Of a DNA stretch of 64,000 bases, positions 35,771 through 47,508 are shown one piece after another. The DNA comes from Pantoea deleyi (lineage in GTDB: Bacteria > Pseudomonadota > Gammaproteobacteria > Enterobacterales > Enterobacteriaceae). A model generated the notes under the pieces. It had not been told where the DNA came from, made no database searches, and saw nothing but the letters and a program-made list of their open reading frames with translations. Numbering within the stretch: the first letter of the stretch is position 1; each line of letters starts with the position of its first letter. The translations under genes and the position numbers were made by a program. The DNA lies in assembly GCF_022647325.1 (NCBI RefSeq), contig NZ_CP071405.1:1302001-1366000 (forward strand), read 5' to 3'.

Positions 35771-35928
35771 ATCGTCGTCTAAGCTCATTTCAAAAGGCGA
35801 TATATTACCGGAACAACGCACTTTTTACCGCAATTTTATCGAAAGCAGCGCGTTCACTTTACGCATGGAGTTGAAAGCCGATGCTGGCGGTGTTTGAATA
35901 CGCGCCTGTGCTAAAAGGAGAGTCTACC

Positions 35929-36933
35929 ATGAGTCTGGATATCGACCAGATTGCCCTGCATCAGTTAATCAGACGCGATGAAAACCAGCTTGACGTGGCG
36001 CTGCGCGATTCGCTGCTGCCTGCGACCCAAACCGTCAACGCGATGGTGGAGGAGTTACACCGGGTTTACAGCGCAAAGAGCAAAGCCTACGGCCTGTTTA
36101 ATGCGGAAAGTGAACTGGCAGAAGCCCTGCGTAATTGCCGTAAGGGCAACGATGATTTTCTTGCTTTTAGCCGTGCCGCTACGGGTCGCCTGCGCGACGA
36201 ACTGTCAAAATATCCGTTCGCCGAAGGCGGCGTGGTGCTGTTTATCCACTATCGCTATCTGGCCGTGGAGTATCTGCTGATTGCAGTGCTGAACAGCCAG
36301 TCCAGTATGCGGGTGAACGAGCAGCTGGATATCAGCAGCACTCACTATCTCGACATCAATCATGCCGATATCGTCGCGCGCATCGATTTAACCGAGTGGG
36401 AAACCAATCCCGAGTCGACCCGCTATCTGACCTTCCTGCGCGGCCGCGTCGGACGGAAAGTCGCAGACTTCTTTATGGACTTCCTCGGCGCCGAAGTCGG
36501 GCTGGACACCAAGGCGCAGAACCGTGGACTGCTGCAGGCGGTGGATGATTACTGCAACGAGTCGGCGCTGGATAAGCAGGAGCGGCAGAACTATCGCCAG
36601 CAGGTCTACAGCTACTGTAATGAGCAGTTGCAGGCGGGCGAGGAGATTGCGCTGGAAGATCTGTCGAGCGAGCTGCCTCCGCTGGGCGAAAAAAGCTTCC
36701 AGGCGTTTACGCAGGAGCAGGGCTATGAGCTGGAAGAGAGTTTCCCGGCCGACCGCTCGACGCTGCGTCAGCTGACCAAATTCGCCGGCAGCGGCGGGGG
36801 ACTGACCCTGAACTTTGATGCGATGTTGCTGGGTGAACGTATTTTCTGGGATCCGGCCACGGACACCCTGACGATCAAGGGAACGCCACCGAATCTGCGC
36901 GACCAGCTGCAGCGCCGGACCAGCGGCAAATAA
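35929..36933 (+). CDS. yejK: Nucleoid-associated protein YejK/NdpA
   Basis: 334 residues (E. coli 335) from the ATG at 35929, preceded by AAGGAG; the frame extends upstream without a ribosome site. It starts [16 protein letters not shown]. Internal landmarks are [16 protein letters not shown] and the C-terminal [19 protein letters not shown]. It is a 37-kDa nucleoid-associated protein that binds DNA and, in E. coli, interacts with topoisomerases. A terminator begins at its stop codon. Confidence 0.94.
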   Translation: MSLDIDQIALHQLIRRDENQLDVALRDSLLPATQTVNAMVEELHRVYSAKSKAYGLFNAESELAEALRNCRKGNDDFLAFSRAATGRLRDELSKYPFAEGGVVLFIHYRYLAVEYLLIAVLNSQSSMRVNEQLDISSTHYLDINHADIVARIDLTEWETNPESTRYLTFLRGRVGRKVADFFMDFLGAEVGLDTKAQNRGLLQAVDDYCNESALDKQERQNYRQQVYSYCNEQLQAGEEIALEDLSSELPPLGEKSFQAFTQEQGYELEESFPADRSTLRQLTKFAGSGGGLTLNFDAMLLGERIFWDPATDTLTIKGTPPNLRDQLQRRTSGK

Positions 36934-36962
36934 AAAAGCCGGGCTCAGCCCGGCTTTTCTTT
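36934..36962 (+). terminator. Rho-independent terminator after yejK
   Basis: An 11-bp stem AAAAGCCGGGC / GCCCGGCTTTT with a TCA loop and a short T-rich tail. Confidence 0.88.
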
Positions 36963-37001
36963 TCTTTCCCCCTCACGGCGATCGTCTTCACCGGGAGGCA
37001 A

Positions 37002-37035
37002 CAAAACAAAAGGGCCGGTTTCGCAACCGGCCCTT
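37002..37035 (-). terminator. Rho-independent terminator after rplY
   Basis: An 11-bp stem AAGGGCCGGTT / AACCGGCCCTT with a 4-base loop. On the minus strand it is followed by TTTTGTTTTGT, 24 bases beyond the rplY stop. Confidence 0.88.
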
Positions 37036-37058
37036 CTGCTTTTCAACTCTGTCAGCGA

Positions 37059-37343
37059 TTAAGCGCGAACGAAGTCGATATGGAACAGTTTTGGCTTGAA
37101 CGGGTGACGCTGAACAGCCTGAACTTTCACTTTGGTTTCTTTACCGTCAACAACCAGAGTCAGCACTTCTTCGTAGAAACCTGGCTTAGCCTGCAGGTTC
37201 ATTACGGAGTCGTGATCCAGGTCGATGGCAACAGCCGCTTCAGAACCACCGTAAACGATAGCCGGGAAACGGTTAGCTGTACGCAGGCGGCGGCTCGCAC
37301 CCTTACCCTGCTCTTTACGTTCTACTGCATTGATAGTGAACAT
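37059..37343 (-). CDS. rplY: 50S ribosomal protein L25
   Basis: 94 residues, identical in length to E. coli L25, the short single-domain 5S rRNA-binding form. It starts [19 protein letters not shown] and ends LFHIDFVRA. It lies between yejK and radD as in E. coli, on its own transcript with a terminator on the right. Confidence 0.97.
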   Translation of the reverse strand: MFTINAVERKEQGKGASRRLRTANRFPAIVYGGSEAAVAIDLDHDSVMNLQAKPGFYEEVLTLVVDGKETKVKVQAVQRHPFKPKLFHIDFVRA

Positions 37344-37494
37344 TAATACGTCTCTTTATATAATTCCTGCTACAGGCGACCCAGTAACAGGCAGGTTATT
37401 CAACACTGCTGATGCACATGCAAAAGCGGGCGGCATTATAGCCGTAATGCCTGGCGGTAGCAAACGATATACCCACCCGTCCGGGGCCGGGCGG

Positions 37495-39249
37495 TCAGCG
37501 CAGCTCATTGGCCCGGCGATAGCGCCCCTGATAGTCGAACATTTTCTCGCGGATCTGCCAGTACTGGCCTTTGGCGCGCGCCACCACAAAGTCGGGATGG
37601 CGCAGCAGCGGCTGCAGCGCCACGACGTCGGCGGCGGTCTGCCAGCCCAGCGGCACGCCGGGCGCACGCTGGTGCGGACGCATAAACAGCTGCTCAAAGG
37701 CTTTGCGCTGGGCTGGCGTCTGCAGACGAAACCGCTCGCTGACGCTGGTGCCATCCTCGTCAAAATAGGTCGCCTTCAGCCATTCGCCTTTGGCATCCGC
37801 CCCCTGTTCCAGCGTCATACCGCCACAGCGCAGCACCAGCGCATCTTTGAGTTTCAGCGCTGCCTTAAGCATATCGTCCGGATCGACCAGGATTTTGTCG
37901 CACTGGTGGCAGCGCCGGGCGGCGATATCGTTCTCTGCGCCGCAGTCCGGGCAGCTCTTAAAGCGGAAGCGGAAGTCACACTGCTCGCGTTCGCCCTCAT
38001 CATCTTCCAGCACGCCCTGGCAGCGGCGGCCAAAATGCTCGATCACCATGCCATCTTCCGTCGCTTTGCCCCAGAAGGTATTGGCGAAACCGCAGGCCGG
38101 GCAGAAGACCTGTACTGGCTGATTGTCGCTGGCACCTTTGGGTGCGCCGACTTCCGGCGTGAAGAGATCGTGCGGATTACCGGCATAATCGAGGATCAGA
38201 CAGCTGGTTTTACCGGGCGAAAGCCGCAGGCCACGCCCGACGATCTGCTGATAGAGACTGACCGACTCGGTGGGCCGCAGGATGGCGATCAGGTCAACGT
38301 GCGGCGCATCAAAGCCGGTGGTCAGGACCGCGACGTTGACCAGGAACTTCAGCGCCTGCGCCTTAAAGGCCAGAATCAGGGCGTCGCGCTCGCGGGCGGG
38401 CGTTTCGGCGGAGATCAGCGCGCTGTTGTCGGGCAGCAGCCGCAGGATTTCATGCGCATGATCCACCGTGGAGGCGAAAATCATCACCCCGAGCCGCTCC
38501 TCCGCAAACTCCACAATCTGACGGATGATATGCGGCGTAACGCGCTGCTGCTGTTTCAGTTCACGATTGAGATCGGCCTCGCTGAACAGGCCACTGGCCT
38601 GCGCCGTCAGCCGGCTGAAGTCATACTGTACCACCGGCATATCCAGCCGCTCCGGGGGCACCAGAAACTGATGTTTGATCATGTAGCGCAGCGGCAGTTC
38701 ATAGATACAGTCGCGGAACAGTGATTTTTCGTCGCCGCGCACCATGCCGTGATAGTGGAACTGATAGATCCAGCCTTTGCCCAGCCGGAACGGTGTGGCG
38801 GTCAGGCCCAGCAGACGCAGTTGCGGATTGTGTTGCCGCAGATGATTAAAGATCTGCTGATACTGGCTCTCTTTGTCATCGCCAATGCGGTGACACTCAT
38901 CCACGATCACCAGCGAGAAGGCGCTGTCGAACTGGTCAAGGTTGCGCGCGACGGACTGCACGCTGCCGAACACCACCTTGCGCTGGCTCTCTTTGCGCTG
39001 AAGGCCCGCCGCAAAGATATCGGCTTCCAGACCATAAGCCTGATATTTGCTGTGGTTCTGCGCCACCAGCTCTTTGACGTGCGCGAGCACCAGCACCCGG
39101 CCACGCGCCAGCCGGGCCAGCTCAGCGATGACCAGACTCTTTCCGGCACCGGTCGGCAGCACAATCACCGCAGGCTGGTGATGACGACGGAAATGCGACA
39201 CGGTGGCATTCACCGCATCCTGTTGATAGGGGCGTAAGGTAAAGGACAT
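37495..39249 (-). CDS. radD: RadD helicase-like ATPase
   Basis: 584 residues (E. coli 586) from the ATG at 39249 ([17 protein letters not shown]); the frame opens further upstream but the family starts here. Superfamily 2: Walker [13 protein letters not shown] box ([12 protein letters not shown]), motif [10 protein letters not shown] and motif [16 protein letters not shown] zinc-ribbon-like part follows, with CPACG and CPDCGAEN plus CHQC. In E. coli RadD (YejH) works in double-strand break repair with RecA and SSB. It is divergent from rsuA. Confidence 0.95.
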   Translation of the reverse strand: MSFTLRPYQQDAVNATVSHFRRHHQPAVIVLPTGAGKSLVIAELARLARGRVLVLAHVKELVAQNHSKYQAYGLEADIFAAGLQRKESQRKVVFGSVQSVARNLDQFDSAFSLVIVDECHRIGDDKESQYQQIFNHLRQHNPQLRLLGLTATPFRLGKGWIYQFHYHGMVRGDEKSLFRDCIYELPLRYMIKHQFLVPPERLDMPVVQYDFSRLTAQASGLFSEADLNRELKQQQRVTPHIIRQIVEFAEERLGVMIFASTVDHAHEILRLLPDNSALISAETPARERDALILAFKAQALKFLVNVAVLTTGFDAPHVDLIAILRPTESVSLYQQIVGRGLRLSPGKTSCLILDYAGNPHDLFTPEVGAPKGASDNQPVQVFCPACGFANTFWGKATEDGMVIEHFGRRCQGVLEDDEGEREQCDFRFRFKSCPDCGAENDIAARRCHQCDKILVDPDDMLKAALKLKDALVLRCGGMTLEQGADAKGEWLKATYFDEDGTSVSERFRLQTPAQRKAFEQLFMRPHQRAPGVPLGWQTAADVVALQPLLRHPDFVVARAKGQYWQIREKMFDYQGRYRRANELR

Positions 39250-39404
39250 GTTGCTCACTTTTGCAAAACTGGTGGCAATTATGCCACGAAAGGGCGGTAA
39301 ACGCGCTGTCAGGCTGGCGTGGATCACGTTATACTTCCCGCACATTTTCAACGGTTAACCAGGCCGTTTCAGATTCCCTCCGCAGTAACAGGCAAAACGA
39401 ATTC

Positions 39405-40124
39405 ATGCGACTCGACAAATTCATCTCTCAGCAACTGGAAATCAGCCGCGCCATCGCCCATCGCGAGATCCGTGGTCAGCGTGTCACCGTGAACGGTGAA
39501 GTGGTGCGCGATACCGCGTTTAAACTGCTGCCCGATCACGAAGTGATGTATGACGGTAACCTCCTGCAGATGCTGACCGGCCCACGCTACTTTATGCTGA
39601 ACAAGCCTCAGGGCTACGTCTGCTCCACCGACGATCCCGATCATCCGACCATCCTCTATTTCATCGAAGAGCCGATGGCCTTTAAGCTGCATGCGGCAGG
39701 GCGCCTCGATATCGATACCACCGGGCTGGTGCTGCTGACCGATGATGGCCAGTGGTCACACCGTATTACCTCGCCGCGTCACCACTGCGAGAAAACCTAT
39801 CGCGTCACGCTGGAGTCACCGGTCGCGGACGACACCGCCGCACAGTTTATGGCGGGCGTGCAGCTGCACAACGAGAAGAGCCTGACCAGACCGGCCCAGC
39901 TGGAGGTGATCACGCCGACAGACGTGCGCCTGACGTTGAGCGAAGGGCGCTACCATCAGGTGAAACGGATGTTTGCGGCCGTGGGCAACCGGGTCGTGGA
40001 GCTGCATCGCGAGCGCATCGGCGAGATCGTGCTGGACGAAGATCTGGAACCGGGTGAATACCGTCCGCTGACCGACGATGAGATCGCCAGCATCGGTCTG
40101 CCAAAAGAGCTGCAGGCAAAATAA
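39405..40124 (+). CDS. rsuA: 16S rRNA pseudouridine(516) synthase RsuA
   Basis: 239 residues from the ATG at 39405 (E. coli 231). There is an N-terminal S4 RNA-binding domain ([16 protein letters not shown]), then the synthase domain with [10 protein letters not shown] and the catalytic Asp in [19 protein letters not shown]-terminal [12 protein letters not shown] motif closes the family signature. It isomerises U516 of 16S rRNA. bcr starts 34 bases downstream, as in E. coli. Confidence 0.95.
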   Translation: MRLDKFISQQLEISRAIAHREIRGQRVTVNGEVVRDTAFKLLPDHEVMYDGNLLQMLTGPRYFMLNKPQGYVCSTDDPDHPTILYFIEEPMAFKLHAAGRLDIDTTGLVLLTDDGQWSHRITSPRHHCEKTYRVTLESPVADDTAAQFMAGVQLHNEKSLTRPAQLEVITPTDVRLTLSEGRYHQVKRMFAAVGNRVVELHRERIGEIVLDEDLEPGEYRPLTDDEIASIGLPKELQAK

Positions 40125-40158
40125 GGCCTGCGTCAGGATGATAAGGAGAGGAGAAGGC

Positions 40159-41355
40159 GTGCGTAAGGAAAAAAATTCGCCAACGGGATTGGTGATTATC
40201 CTGGGGCTGTTAGCCATGCTGATGCCGTTATCGATCGACATGTATCTGCCGGCCATGCCGCAGATTGCCCGTGAGTTTGGCGTCTCCGCCGGCAGCGTGC
40301 AGATGTCGCTCAATCTCTACATCCTGGGCTTTGCGATCGGCCAGCTTATCTACGGGCCGCTGGCCGACAGCTATGGCCGCAAGCCGGTGATCGCGCTCGG
40401 CACCCTGATCTTTGCCTGTGCCGCCGCAGCCTGTGCGCTGTCGCAATCGATCGACCAGCTCATCCTGATGCGCTTCCTGCATGGCCTGTCGGCCGCCGCC
40501 GCCAGCGTGGTGATCAATGCGCTGATGCGGGACAGTTACTCGAAAGAGGACTTCTCGCGCATGATGTCCTTTGTGATGCTGATTACCACCATTGCGCCGC
40601 TGCTGGCCCCGATTATCGGCGGCTGGCTGCTGGTGCTCTGGAGCTGGCACGCCATTTTCTGGGCACTGGCCGGAGCCGCGTTAGTGACCACCGTGCTGGT
40701 GACGACCCAGATCCGTGAGACCCTGAAGCCGGAGCAGCGGCAGCGCTTTCATCTGCGCACCACGCTGGGCAATTTTGTCACGCTGTTTCGTCATAAGCGC
40801 GCCTTCAGTTACATGCTGTCGAGCGGCTTCTCCTTTGCCGGGCTGTTTACCTTCCTGAATGCCGGGCCGTTTGTGTACATCGAACTGAATCACGTCTCAC
40901 CGCAAAACTTCGGCTACTACTTTGGGCTTAACGTGGTGTTTCTGTTTGTGCTGACGCTGATTAACAGCCGTGCCGTGCGCCGCTTTGGTCCGGTAGCGAT
41001 GTTCCGGCTGGGACTGCTGATTCAGTTCTGCATGGGGATCTGGCTGCTGCTGGTCAGCGCGTTTGACCTGGGCTTTCTGCCGCTGGTGATGGGCATCGCG
41101 ATGTTCATCGGCTGCGTGTCGATGGTCTCTTCTAACGCGATGGCGGTGATCCTGGATGCGTTTCCGCATATGGCAGGAACCGCGTCATCGCTGGCGGGCA
41201 CGCTGCGTTTTGGCGTCGGTGCGTTCGTTGGTGCGCTGCTCTCCCTGCTGAGTTTCAACAGTGCCTGGCCGATGGTGGGTACTATCGCGCTCTGCGCCTC
41301 TCTCTCCCTGCTGCTCTTCTTTTACGCTTCCCGGCCCCGCACGGCCTCCCGCTGA
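40159..41355 (+). CDS. bcr: Bcr/CmlA-family multidrug MFS transporter
   Basis: 398 residues (E. coli 396) from a GTG at 40159 with AAGGAGAGGAG just upstream. Twelve transmembrane helices of the major facilitator superfamily. Motifs include [17 protein letters not shown] in helix 1 and [12 protein letters not shown] in the 2-3 loop, as in the Bcr/CflA drug-resistance family. Expected to export bicyclomycin, sulfonamides or dipeptides by proton antiport. It follows rsuA in an operon-like arrangement. Confidence 0.94.
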   Translation: MRKEKNSPTGLVIILGLLAMLMPLSIDMYLPAMPQIAREFGVSAGSVQMSLNLYILGFAIGQLIYGPLADSYGRKPVIALGTLIFACAAAACALSQSIDQLILMRFLHGLSAAAASVVINALMRDSYSKEDFSRMMSFVMLITTIAPLLAPIIGGWLLVLWSWHAIFWALAGAALVTTVLVTTQIRETLKPEQRQRFHLRTTLGNFVTLFRHKRAFSYMLSSGFSFAGLFTFLNAGPFVYIELNHVSPQNFGYYFGLNVVFLFVLTLINSRAVRRFGPVAMFRLGLLIQFCMGIWLLLVSAFDLGFLPLVMGIAMFIGCVSMVSSNAMAVILDAFPHMAGTASSLAGTLRFGVGAFVGALLSLLSFNSAWPMVGTIALCASLSLLLFFYASRPRTASR

Positions 41356-41638
41356 TTCGGTGCCTTTTCCTGCCCGCCAGGCCCGGCGGGCGGTGCGCCA
41401 GCCACTATGTTTATTTAATGTGAAGATTTTTAGTTAAAAAAGTAACCATATTGCGTCTAAAATGATTGTTAACAGCGTGTGAACGCGGTAAATATAGCCT
41501 GAAGTGCGACGTGAGTCGCAAAAGTGCGCTTATGCAGTTCGCACGGCGAAGAGATCCTGTCCGGATTCCGCCGTCACCGGCCGTTTTCGCGTCGGTGCCT
41601 GTGCGTTGCGACATACACTCATCCGGGGAGAGTAAACC

Positions 41639-41959
41639 ATGCTGCAACTTTCAATCGTGCATCGCCTGCCGCAGCGTTTTCGCTGGGCCAGCGATCACCA
41701 CAGTGCCATCGAATCCGATGACGCTGTGCTGGACGATCAGGAGTTCGTGGCGCTGCGGCTGATCAGCCATGACGGTGTACCGGCATGGGAGATCCTGCAG
41801 CAGCTGAAAGAGGTGCTGGCCGGCATCCAGGTCGAGTGCAACGTGGCCGAGTGCGAAGGGCAGCCCTGCCTGTTCATTCGTCGTCGTGACGAAAGCGCGA
41901 CCAACTGCTGCCTGAAGAATCAGGGCGTGGCGATCGCCGAAACCTTTATCGCAGGCTAA
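41639..41959 (+). CDS. yejG: YejG family protein
   Basis: 106 residues (E. coli 114). It starts MLQLSIVHRLPQRFRW, has LRLISHDGVPAWEILQQL in the middle, and two cysteine pairs (CNVAEC, CC). Function is not established in any organism I know of. It sits between bcr and yejF as in E. coli, and its 3' end overlaps the convergent yejF by 14 bases. Confidence 0.92.
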   Translation: MLQLSIVHRLPQRFRWASDHHSAIESDDAVLDDQEFVALRLISHDGVPAWEILQQLKEVLAGIQVECNVAECEGQPCLFIRRRDESATNCCLKNQGVAIAETFIAG

Positions 41960-43550
41960 GTGGCGACGCCTGAAGCAGCGCCCGGGTATACGCTGTCGCA
42001 GGTGACGTAAACAGCCTCTCGCAGTCGCCCTGTTCCACCACTTCCCCCTGACGCAGCACAATAAGCTGGTGACACAGGGCGCGCACCACGTCGAGATCGT
42101 GACTGATAAACAGATAACTGAGCTGTCGCTGCTGCTGCAAACGGCGCAACAGCGTCAGGATCTGCTTCTGCACCGTGCGGTCCAGCGACGAGGTCGGTTC
42201 ATCCAGAATCAGCAACTCCGGTTCCAGAATCAGCGCCCGGGCGATGGCGATACGTTGCCGTTGACCGCCGGAAAATTCGGCCGGATAGCGATGACGACTC
42301 TCAGCATCCAGTCCTGTCTCTGCCATCACCGCCATCACCCGCTGCTGCTGCTGCTCCCGGCTGAGATCGGGCTGATGCACCGCCAGCCCCTCAGCGATAA
42401 TCTGCTGAACCGTCATACGCGGATTGAGCGAAGAGTTCGGGTCCTGAAAGACCACCTGGATGCGCTGACGCAGCGGCAGCAGCGCCTTGCGCGACAGCTG
42501 ATGCAGGGGCTGACCCTCAAACCAGACGTCACCGCGAGAGGCAATCAGCCGCAGCAGCGCCAGTCCGGTCGTGCTTTTCCCGGAGCCCGATTCTCCCACC
42601 AGCCCCAGACTTTCGCCCCGGCGCAGGCGGAAGCTCAGACCATTCAGCACCGGCTTCTCTTCGCTCTGTCGCCGGAACAGGCCGCGCTGCTGCGGAAAGC
42701 TCACCTGAAGCCCGTCGACCTGCAGGATCACCGGCGCGTCGGCGGGCAGCGGCAGCGCGCGTCCTTCGGGTTCGGCGGCCAGCAGCTGCTGGCTGTAGGG
42801 ATGCTGCGGCTGACTCAGCAGAATCGCACTGCGGTTCTGCTCCACGATGCGCCCGTTGCGCATGACGCTGATGTTGTCTGCCAGCTGGCGCACGATGCGC
42901 AGGTTGTGGGTGATAAAGAGCATCGCCATGTTGCGCTCGCGCTGCAGGTCGCGCAGCAGCGTCAGGATCTGCGCCTGTACCGTCACATCCAGCGCGGTGG
43001 TCGGCTCATCGGCAATCAGCAACCGGGGCTCCGTCAGCAGCGCCATCGCGATCATCACCCGCTGACGCTCTCCGCCCGACAGCTGGTGGGGAAAATCGCC
43101 GAGCCGTGTGGCGGGCTGACGGATACCGACCCGATCGAGCACGCTGAGGATCTCAGCCCGCGCGGCGGCCGGCCGCAGGCCGCGATGCAGCGACAGCACT
43201 TCACAGAGCTGTTTCTCTACGGTGTGCAGCGGATTAAGCGACACCATCGGTTCCTGAAAAATCATCGCGATCTGGTTGCCACGGAGGGCACGCAGCCGCG
43301 ACTCCCGCGCGCGCAGCAGATCCTCACCGTTAAAGAGGATCTCGCCGCCGGGATAGGCCACCGCCGTTTCATGCAGCAGCCGCATCACGGACAGCGCCGT
43401 CACGCTCTTGCCGGAGCCCGACTCCCCGACCAGCGCCAGCGTTTCGCCTGCCGCGATATCCAGGGAGACATCCTCCACCACCTGGCGAAGCGTCTCACCC
43501 TGACGAAAGGCGACGGAGAGATGGTTAATGGCAAGCAGAGGGGTCGTCAT
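41946..43550 (-). CDS. yejF: YejF, tandem-ATPase subunit of the YejABEF peptide importer
   Basis: 534 residues with two nucleotide-binding domains. Walker A GESGSGKS occurs twice (about 39 and about 323). Signatures are LSGGERQR and FSGGQRQR; Walker B sequences are LLIADEPT and LLILDEPT. It powers oligopeptide import. In E. coli YejABEF takes up microcin C. Fused tandem ATPases are normal for YejF. It is the last gene of the operon, abutting yejE. Confidence 0.96.
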   Translation of the reverse strand: MTTPLLAINHLSVAFRQGETLRQVVEDVSLDIAAGETLALVGESGSGKSVTALSVMRLLHETAVAYPGGEILFNGEDLLRARESRLRALRGNQIAMIFQEPMVSLNPLHTVEKQLCEVLSLHRGLRPAAARAEILSVLDRVGIRQPATRLGDFPHQLSGGERQRVMIAMALLTEPRLLIADEPTTALDVTVQAQILTLLRDLQRERNMAMLFITHNLRIVRQLADNISVMRNGRIVEQNRSAILLSQPQHPYSQQLLAAEPEGRALPLPADAPVILQVDGLQVSFPQQRGLFRRQSEEKPVLNGLSFRLRRGESLGLVGESGSGKSTTGLALLRLIASRGDVWFEGQPLHQLSRKALLPLRQRIQVVFQDPNSSLNPRMTVQQIIAEGLAVHQPDLSREQQQQRVMAVMAETGLDAESRHRYPAEFSGGQRQRIAIARALILEPELLILDEPTSSLDRTVQKQILTLLRRLQQQRQLSYLFISHDLDVVRALCHQLIVLRQGEVVEQGDCERLFTSPATAYTRALLQASPLSLR

Positions 43551-44573
43551 CTAGGCTCCTTTGCCCGGATCAAAGGCGTCGCGCACCGCTTCGCCAATAA
43601 AAATCAGCAGAGACAGCAGGATCGCCAGAGTGAAGAAGCTCGCCAGGCCCAGCCAGGGAGCCTGCAGGTTATTTTTGCCCTGCAGCAGCAGCTCACCCAG
43701 TGAGGGCGAACCCAGCGGCAGACCAAAACCCAGGAAGTCGAGCGAGGTCAGGGTCGTAATCGAACCGCACAGAATGAAGGGCAGAAAGGTCAGGGTGGCG
43801 ACCATCGCGTTAGGCAGCATGTGGCGCAGCATAATCCGGCCATCGCTGACGCCCAGCGCCTGCGCCGCACGGATATAGTCAAAGTTGCGGGTCCGCAGAA
43901 ATTCCGCCCGCACCACGCTCACCAGGCTCATCCAGCCAAACGCGACGGTGACCAGCAGCAGCCACCAGAAGCCCGGCTGGATCACGCTGGAGAGCAGAAT
44001 CAGCAGGAACAGCGCAGGCATGCCGGACCAGACCTCGATCAGCCGCTGCCCGATCAGGTCAATCCGCCCGCCGAAATAGCCCTGCAGCGCACCGATGACA
44101 ATCCCGATAACGCTGGAGATGAGCGTCAGCAGCACGCCGAACAGCAGGGAGATGCGGGTGCCATAGAGCAGCCGGGCCATCACGTCGCCGCCGTTGGCAT
44201 CCGTGCCCAGCCAGTTCTGCGCCGACGGCGGAGAGGGGAAGGGAACCTGAGTGGCAAAATTGATGGTGCTGTCGCTGAAGCGGATCGGTGCCCACAGCGC
44301 CCAGCCGTGCTCACGAATGCGCTGCCGCAGCCAGGGATCCTGATAATCCGCCGGGGTCGCCAGCACGCCGCCATAGTCGGCCTCGCTGTAGTCAGACAGC
44401 AGCGGCACCATCCAGCGTGCCTGATAGTGCACCAGCAGCGGCTTCTCATTGGCGATCAGATCGGCGCCCAGCGACAGCAGAAAAATGATCAGAAAGATCC
44501 ACAGCGACCAGTAGCCGCGCCGGTGATGGCGAAAGCGCTGCCAGCGCTGCTGGTTAAGAGGAGAGATCGGCAT
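43551..44573 (-). CDS. yejE: YejE, peptide ABC transporter permease
   Basis: 340 residues. N-terminal helix (about 20-40), then a long periplasmic insert typical of YejE, then five helices of a BPD_transp_1 permease. The EAA-loop region reads RAAQALGVSDGRIMLRHMLPN. Adjacent to yejF with no spacing and overlapping yejB by one base, so the three are translationally coupled. Confidence 0.95.
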   Translation of the reverse strand: MPISPLNQQRWQRFRHHRRGYWSLWIFLIIFLLSLGADLIANEKPLLVHYQARWMVPLLSDYSEADYGGVLATPADYQDPWLRQRIREHGWALWAPIRFSDSTINFATQVPFPSPPSAQNWLGTDANGGDVMARLLYGTRISLLFGVLLTLISSVIGIVIGALQGYFGGRIDLIGQRLIEVWSGMPALFLLILLSSVIQPGFWWLLLVTVAFGWMSLVSVVRAEFLRTRNFDYIRAAQALGVSDGRIMLRHMLPNAMVATLTFLPFILCGSITTLTSLDFLGFGLPLGSPSLGELLLQGKNNLQAPWLGLASFFTLAILLSLLIFIGEAVRDAFDPGKGA

Positions 44574-45664
44574 CAGCGGCGTCCAAAATCAATGCGGGGA
44601 TCGACCAGCATATAGGTCAGATCGCTGAGGATATTCACCAGCAGACCTGTCAGCGTGAAAATATAGAGTGTGCCAAACATCACCGGATAGTCGCGCTGCA
44701 GGGTGGCGTCGTAGCCCAGCAGCCCCAGCCCGTTAAGCGAGAACATCACCTCGATCAGCACCGAACTGGTAAAGAACATGCTGATAAAGGTGGCGGGAAA
44801 GCTGGCGATCACCAGCAGCATCGCATTGCGAAACACATGGTGATAGAGGATACGCCGCTCCGGCACCCCCTTCGCGCGCGCGGTGACCACATAGAGCTTG
44901 CGGATCTCATCCAGAAAGGCGTTCTTCGTCAGCATGGTCAGTGTGGCGAAACCGCCGATCACGGTTGCCAGCACCGGCAGGGCGATGTGCCAGAAATAGT
45001 CCAGCACCTTGCCATACCATGGCAGGGTGTCGAACTGCGCGGAGGTCAGCCCGCGCAGCGGAAACCAGTCCAGGTAGCTGCCGCCGGCAAACAGCACAAT
45101 CAGCATGATCCCGAACAGAAACGCAGGGATGGAGTAGCCGAGGATAATAAAGGCGCTGCTCCAGACATCAAAGGCGCTGCCGTTGCGCACCGCTTTGCGG
45201 ATCCCAAGCGGAATCGACACCAGGTAGATAATCAGCGTGCTCCAGAGCCCCAGGCTGATCGAAACCGGCAGGCTCTCCTTAATCAGCCCGATCACCGAGG
45301 CGCTGCGAAACAGGCTGTCGCCAAAATCGAGCCGCAGATAATTCCACAGCATCTCCCCGTAGCGCTGCCAGATCGGCTTATCGAAGCCGTAGCGCTTTGT
45401 GATCTCCGCAATGACTTCAGGATCCATCCCGCGCGCGCCGCGATAGGCGTTTTCGGCCAGATTCAGCTGCGCGCCGCTGGTGCGTGCACCGGCGCTTGCC
45501 GCCGTACCGCCCGGCAGGCCCGTGGTCTGTCCGAACTGAATATTCGCCAGCGCCTGATCGACCGGACCGCCCGGTGCGATCTGGACGATGAAGAAGTTGA
45601 GCGTGATGATCGCCCACAGGGTCGGGATAATCAGCAGTATCCGGCGCAGAAAATAGGCGGCCAA
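44573..45664 (-). CDS. yejB: YejB, peptide ABC transporter permease
   Basis: 363 residues (E. coli 364). The classic DppB-type N-terminus [20 protein letters not shown] is followed by the long YejB insert (residues about 35-130) and five more helices. The EAA loop reads [19 protein letters not shown]. It forms the channel with YejE. The yejA stop is 11 bases upstream. Confidence 0.96.
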   Translation of the reverse strand: MAAYFLRRILLIIPTLWAIITLNFFIVQIAPGGPVDQALANIQFGQTTGLPGGTAASAGARTSGAQLNLAENAYRGARGMDPEVIAEITKRYGFDKPIWQRYGEMLWNYLRLDFGDSLFRSASVIGLIKESLPVSISLGLWSTLIIYLVSIPLGIRKAVRNGSAFDVWSSAFIILGYSIPAFLFGIMLIVLFAGGSYLDWFPLRGLTSAQFDTLPWYGKVLDYFWHIALPVLATVIGGFATLTMLTKNAFLDEIRKLYVVTARAKGVPERRILYHHVFRNAMLLVIASFPATFISMFFTSSVLIEVMFSLNGLGLLGYDATLQRDYPVMFGTLYIFTLTGLLVNILSDLTYMLVDPRIDFGRR

Positions 45665-45675
45665 CGGTTCTCTCC

Positions 45676-47484
45676 TCAGCGTTTGCTGGCCGGCAGACGC
45701 CCGGCTTTGTGCGTGTCATACCACCAGCTGTCCAGCCCGCTGCTGTAGGCAGGCCTGATGGCGGGATGCGAAAATTTATCCCAGTACGCCAGTCGCTGCT
45801 CGGCGCTGTACCACATCGGGATCATATAGGCATTCCACAGCAGCACGCGATCCAGCGCCTGAGCCAGCGGCCGCAGCGCAACGGGATCGCCCTGATGCGC
45901 GACAATCTGCTTCACCAGGTGATCGACCAGCGGATCCTGCACCCGCGCGGTGTTCCACGACGAGGCGATATAGCCCGACTGCCACAATATCTCCAGGCTG
46001 GAGGTCGGGATCGGCATCGCGCCATACACGGTGGCTATCATGTCGTAGTCCCCTTTGCGCAGGCGCCGCAGATATTGTGAGCTGTCGACCTGCCGCAGGT
46101 TCAGCGTAATGCCGAGCCGCGAAAGATTGTGCTGCAGCGGCAGCGCCCAGTCGATGTTGCTGCCACTGCGCAGCAGCAGCTCCACGGTAAAAGGCTGACC
46201 GGTTTTCGCATTCACCAGACGACGATCTTTTATCTGCCAGCCCGCCTGTTGCAGCAGGTCATAGGCCTTTAACAGACTGGCACGATCGTAGCCGCTGCCA
46301 TCGTTAACGGGCGGCTGATAGGGCTGGCTGAACAGCTCAGGCGGGAGCTGCGCGCGCCAGGGCGCAAGCAGAGCCTGCTGTTCTGCGTCGGGCAGCCCGC
46401 GGGCGGCGTACGCCGTGTTCTGAAAATAGCTGCTGGCGCGCTGCCAGGCACCATAATAGAGCGCCCGGTTCATCCATTCAAAATCGAACATCTGTGAGAT
46501 GGCCTGACGAACGCGGCGATCCTGAAACAGCGGGTTTTCATTGTTAAACGCCAGCCAGCGGGTATCGGTGGCGGCGTGAAAGGGCGTCGTCTCTTTGACG
46601 ATGCTGCCTCTGGCGAAATTGCCGCCGCGATAGCGGGTTGCCCAGTTCTTTGCCGAGGTCTCTTCGCGCCAGTCGTAAGCGCCCGCCTTAAAGGCTTCAA
46701 AGGCCACGTTGTCATCCAGATAGTAGTCATAGCGCATCCGATCGAAATTAAAACGTCCGCGATTGACCGGCAGATCGGCGGCCCAGTAATCCGTTACCCG
46801 GCTGAACTCAATAAACTGGCCCAGCTTCCAGCGCGTAATGCGATACGGTCCGCTGGAGAGCGGGGGGGCGGTGAGCGGCTCATTAAACTTCTTATCGTGC
46901 CAGAACGTTTCCGGGATAACCGGCAGGATCAGTAATCCCAGCAGCAGATCTCTGTCCGGTTTGGTGGCCTCGATGCGGACCGTCCGCGCGTCGAGGGCGT
47001 TCAGGCTCACGCCACGGTAGGCGACGCGGAACGGCGGCACGCCTTCAGTCATAAATTTCTGAAAGGTGAACGCCACGTCGCGGGCGGTAATCGGGGTGCC
47101 ATCCTGAAAGCGGGCGCGGGGATTCAGGCGAACCTCAATCCAGCTGAAATCGCTGGCGTAGCGTGCAGATTCGGCGATCAGCGGATAATAGCTGCCCGGT
47201 TCGTCGTCGGAGCTGGTGTAGAGTCCGTCATACAGCGCGCCGGTGTTTATGCCCGGATTGCCGCGTGAGGCGTAGCGGTTAAAGTTATCGTAGGTGCCTG
47301 CCACCGCCAGGGTGATGCTGCCGCCTTTGGGCGCATCGGGATTGGCATAGTCGTAATGGCGGAAGCCGGGGGGATATTTCGCCTCGCCGATCTGGGTGAA
47401 GGCGTAGCTCTGCAGTACGGTCACTGCCTGTAGCGAACCGCTGAGCAGGGTGCACAGCAGCAGAAGTCCGGAACGAAGCAGCAT
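45676..47484 (-). CDS. yejA: YejA, periplasmic peptide-binding protein
   Basis: 602 residues (E. coli 604). Signal peptide [20 protein letters not shown], then a family 5 extracellular solute-binding protein: [17 protein letters not shown] near the N-terminus, [19 protein letters not shown], and [15 protein letters not shown]. It delivers peptides to YejBEF. It is the first gene of yejABEF; pdeN lies downstream of nothing else here, 24 bases upstream of yejA on the same strand, so one transcript is possible. Confidence 0.95.
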   Translation of the reverse strand: MLLRSGLLLLCTLLSGSLQAVTVLQSYAFTQIGEAKYPPGFRHYDYANPDAPKGGSITLAVAGTYDNFNRYASRGNPGINTGALYDGLYTSSDDEPGSYYPLIAESARYASDFSWIEVRLNPRARFQDGTPITARDVAFTFQKFMTEGVPPFRVAYRGVSLNALDARTVRIEATKPDRDLLLGLLILPVIPETFWHDKKFNEPLTAPPLSSGPYRITRWKLGQFIEFSRVTDYWAADLPVNRGRFNFDRMRYDYYLDDNVAFEAFKAGAYDWREETSAKNWATRYRGGNFARGSIVKETTPFHAATDTRWLAFNNENPLFQDRRVRQAISQMFDFEWMNRALYYGAWQRASSYFQNTAYAARGLPDAEQQALLAPWRAQLPPELFSQPYQPPVNDGSGYDRASLLKAYDLLQQAGWQIKDRRLVNAKTGQPFTVELLLRSGSNIDWALPLQHNLSRLGITLNLRQVDSSQYLRRLRKGDYDMIATVYGAMPIPTSSLEILWQSGYIASSWNTARVQDPLVDHLVKQIVAHQGDPVALRPLAQALDRVLLWNAYMIPMWYSAEQRLAYWDKFSHPAIRPAYSSGLDSWWYDTHKAGRLPASKR

Positions 47485-47508
47485 AGCGGTCTCTTCTCCT
47501 GTCAGCGA

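Noticed and set aside
37330..38724. 464-codon plus-strand frame opposite radD
   Set aside because: radD on the minus strand has all helicase motifs and the correct family length, so this is a shadow frame.
41371..41393. GC-rich inverted repeat after bcr considered as terminator
   Set aside because: The stem GCCCGCC/GGCGGGC is short and not followed by T, so it is too weak to list as a terminator.
42069..43703. 544-codon plus-strand frame opposite yejF/yejE
   Set aside because: It is a Gln/Arg/His-rich shadow of the ATPase gene, with no start signal.
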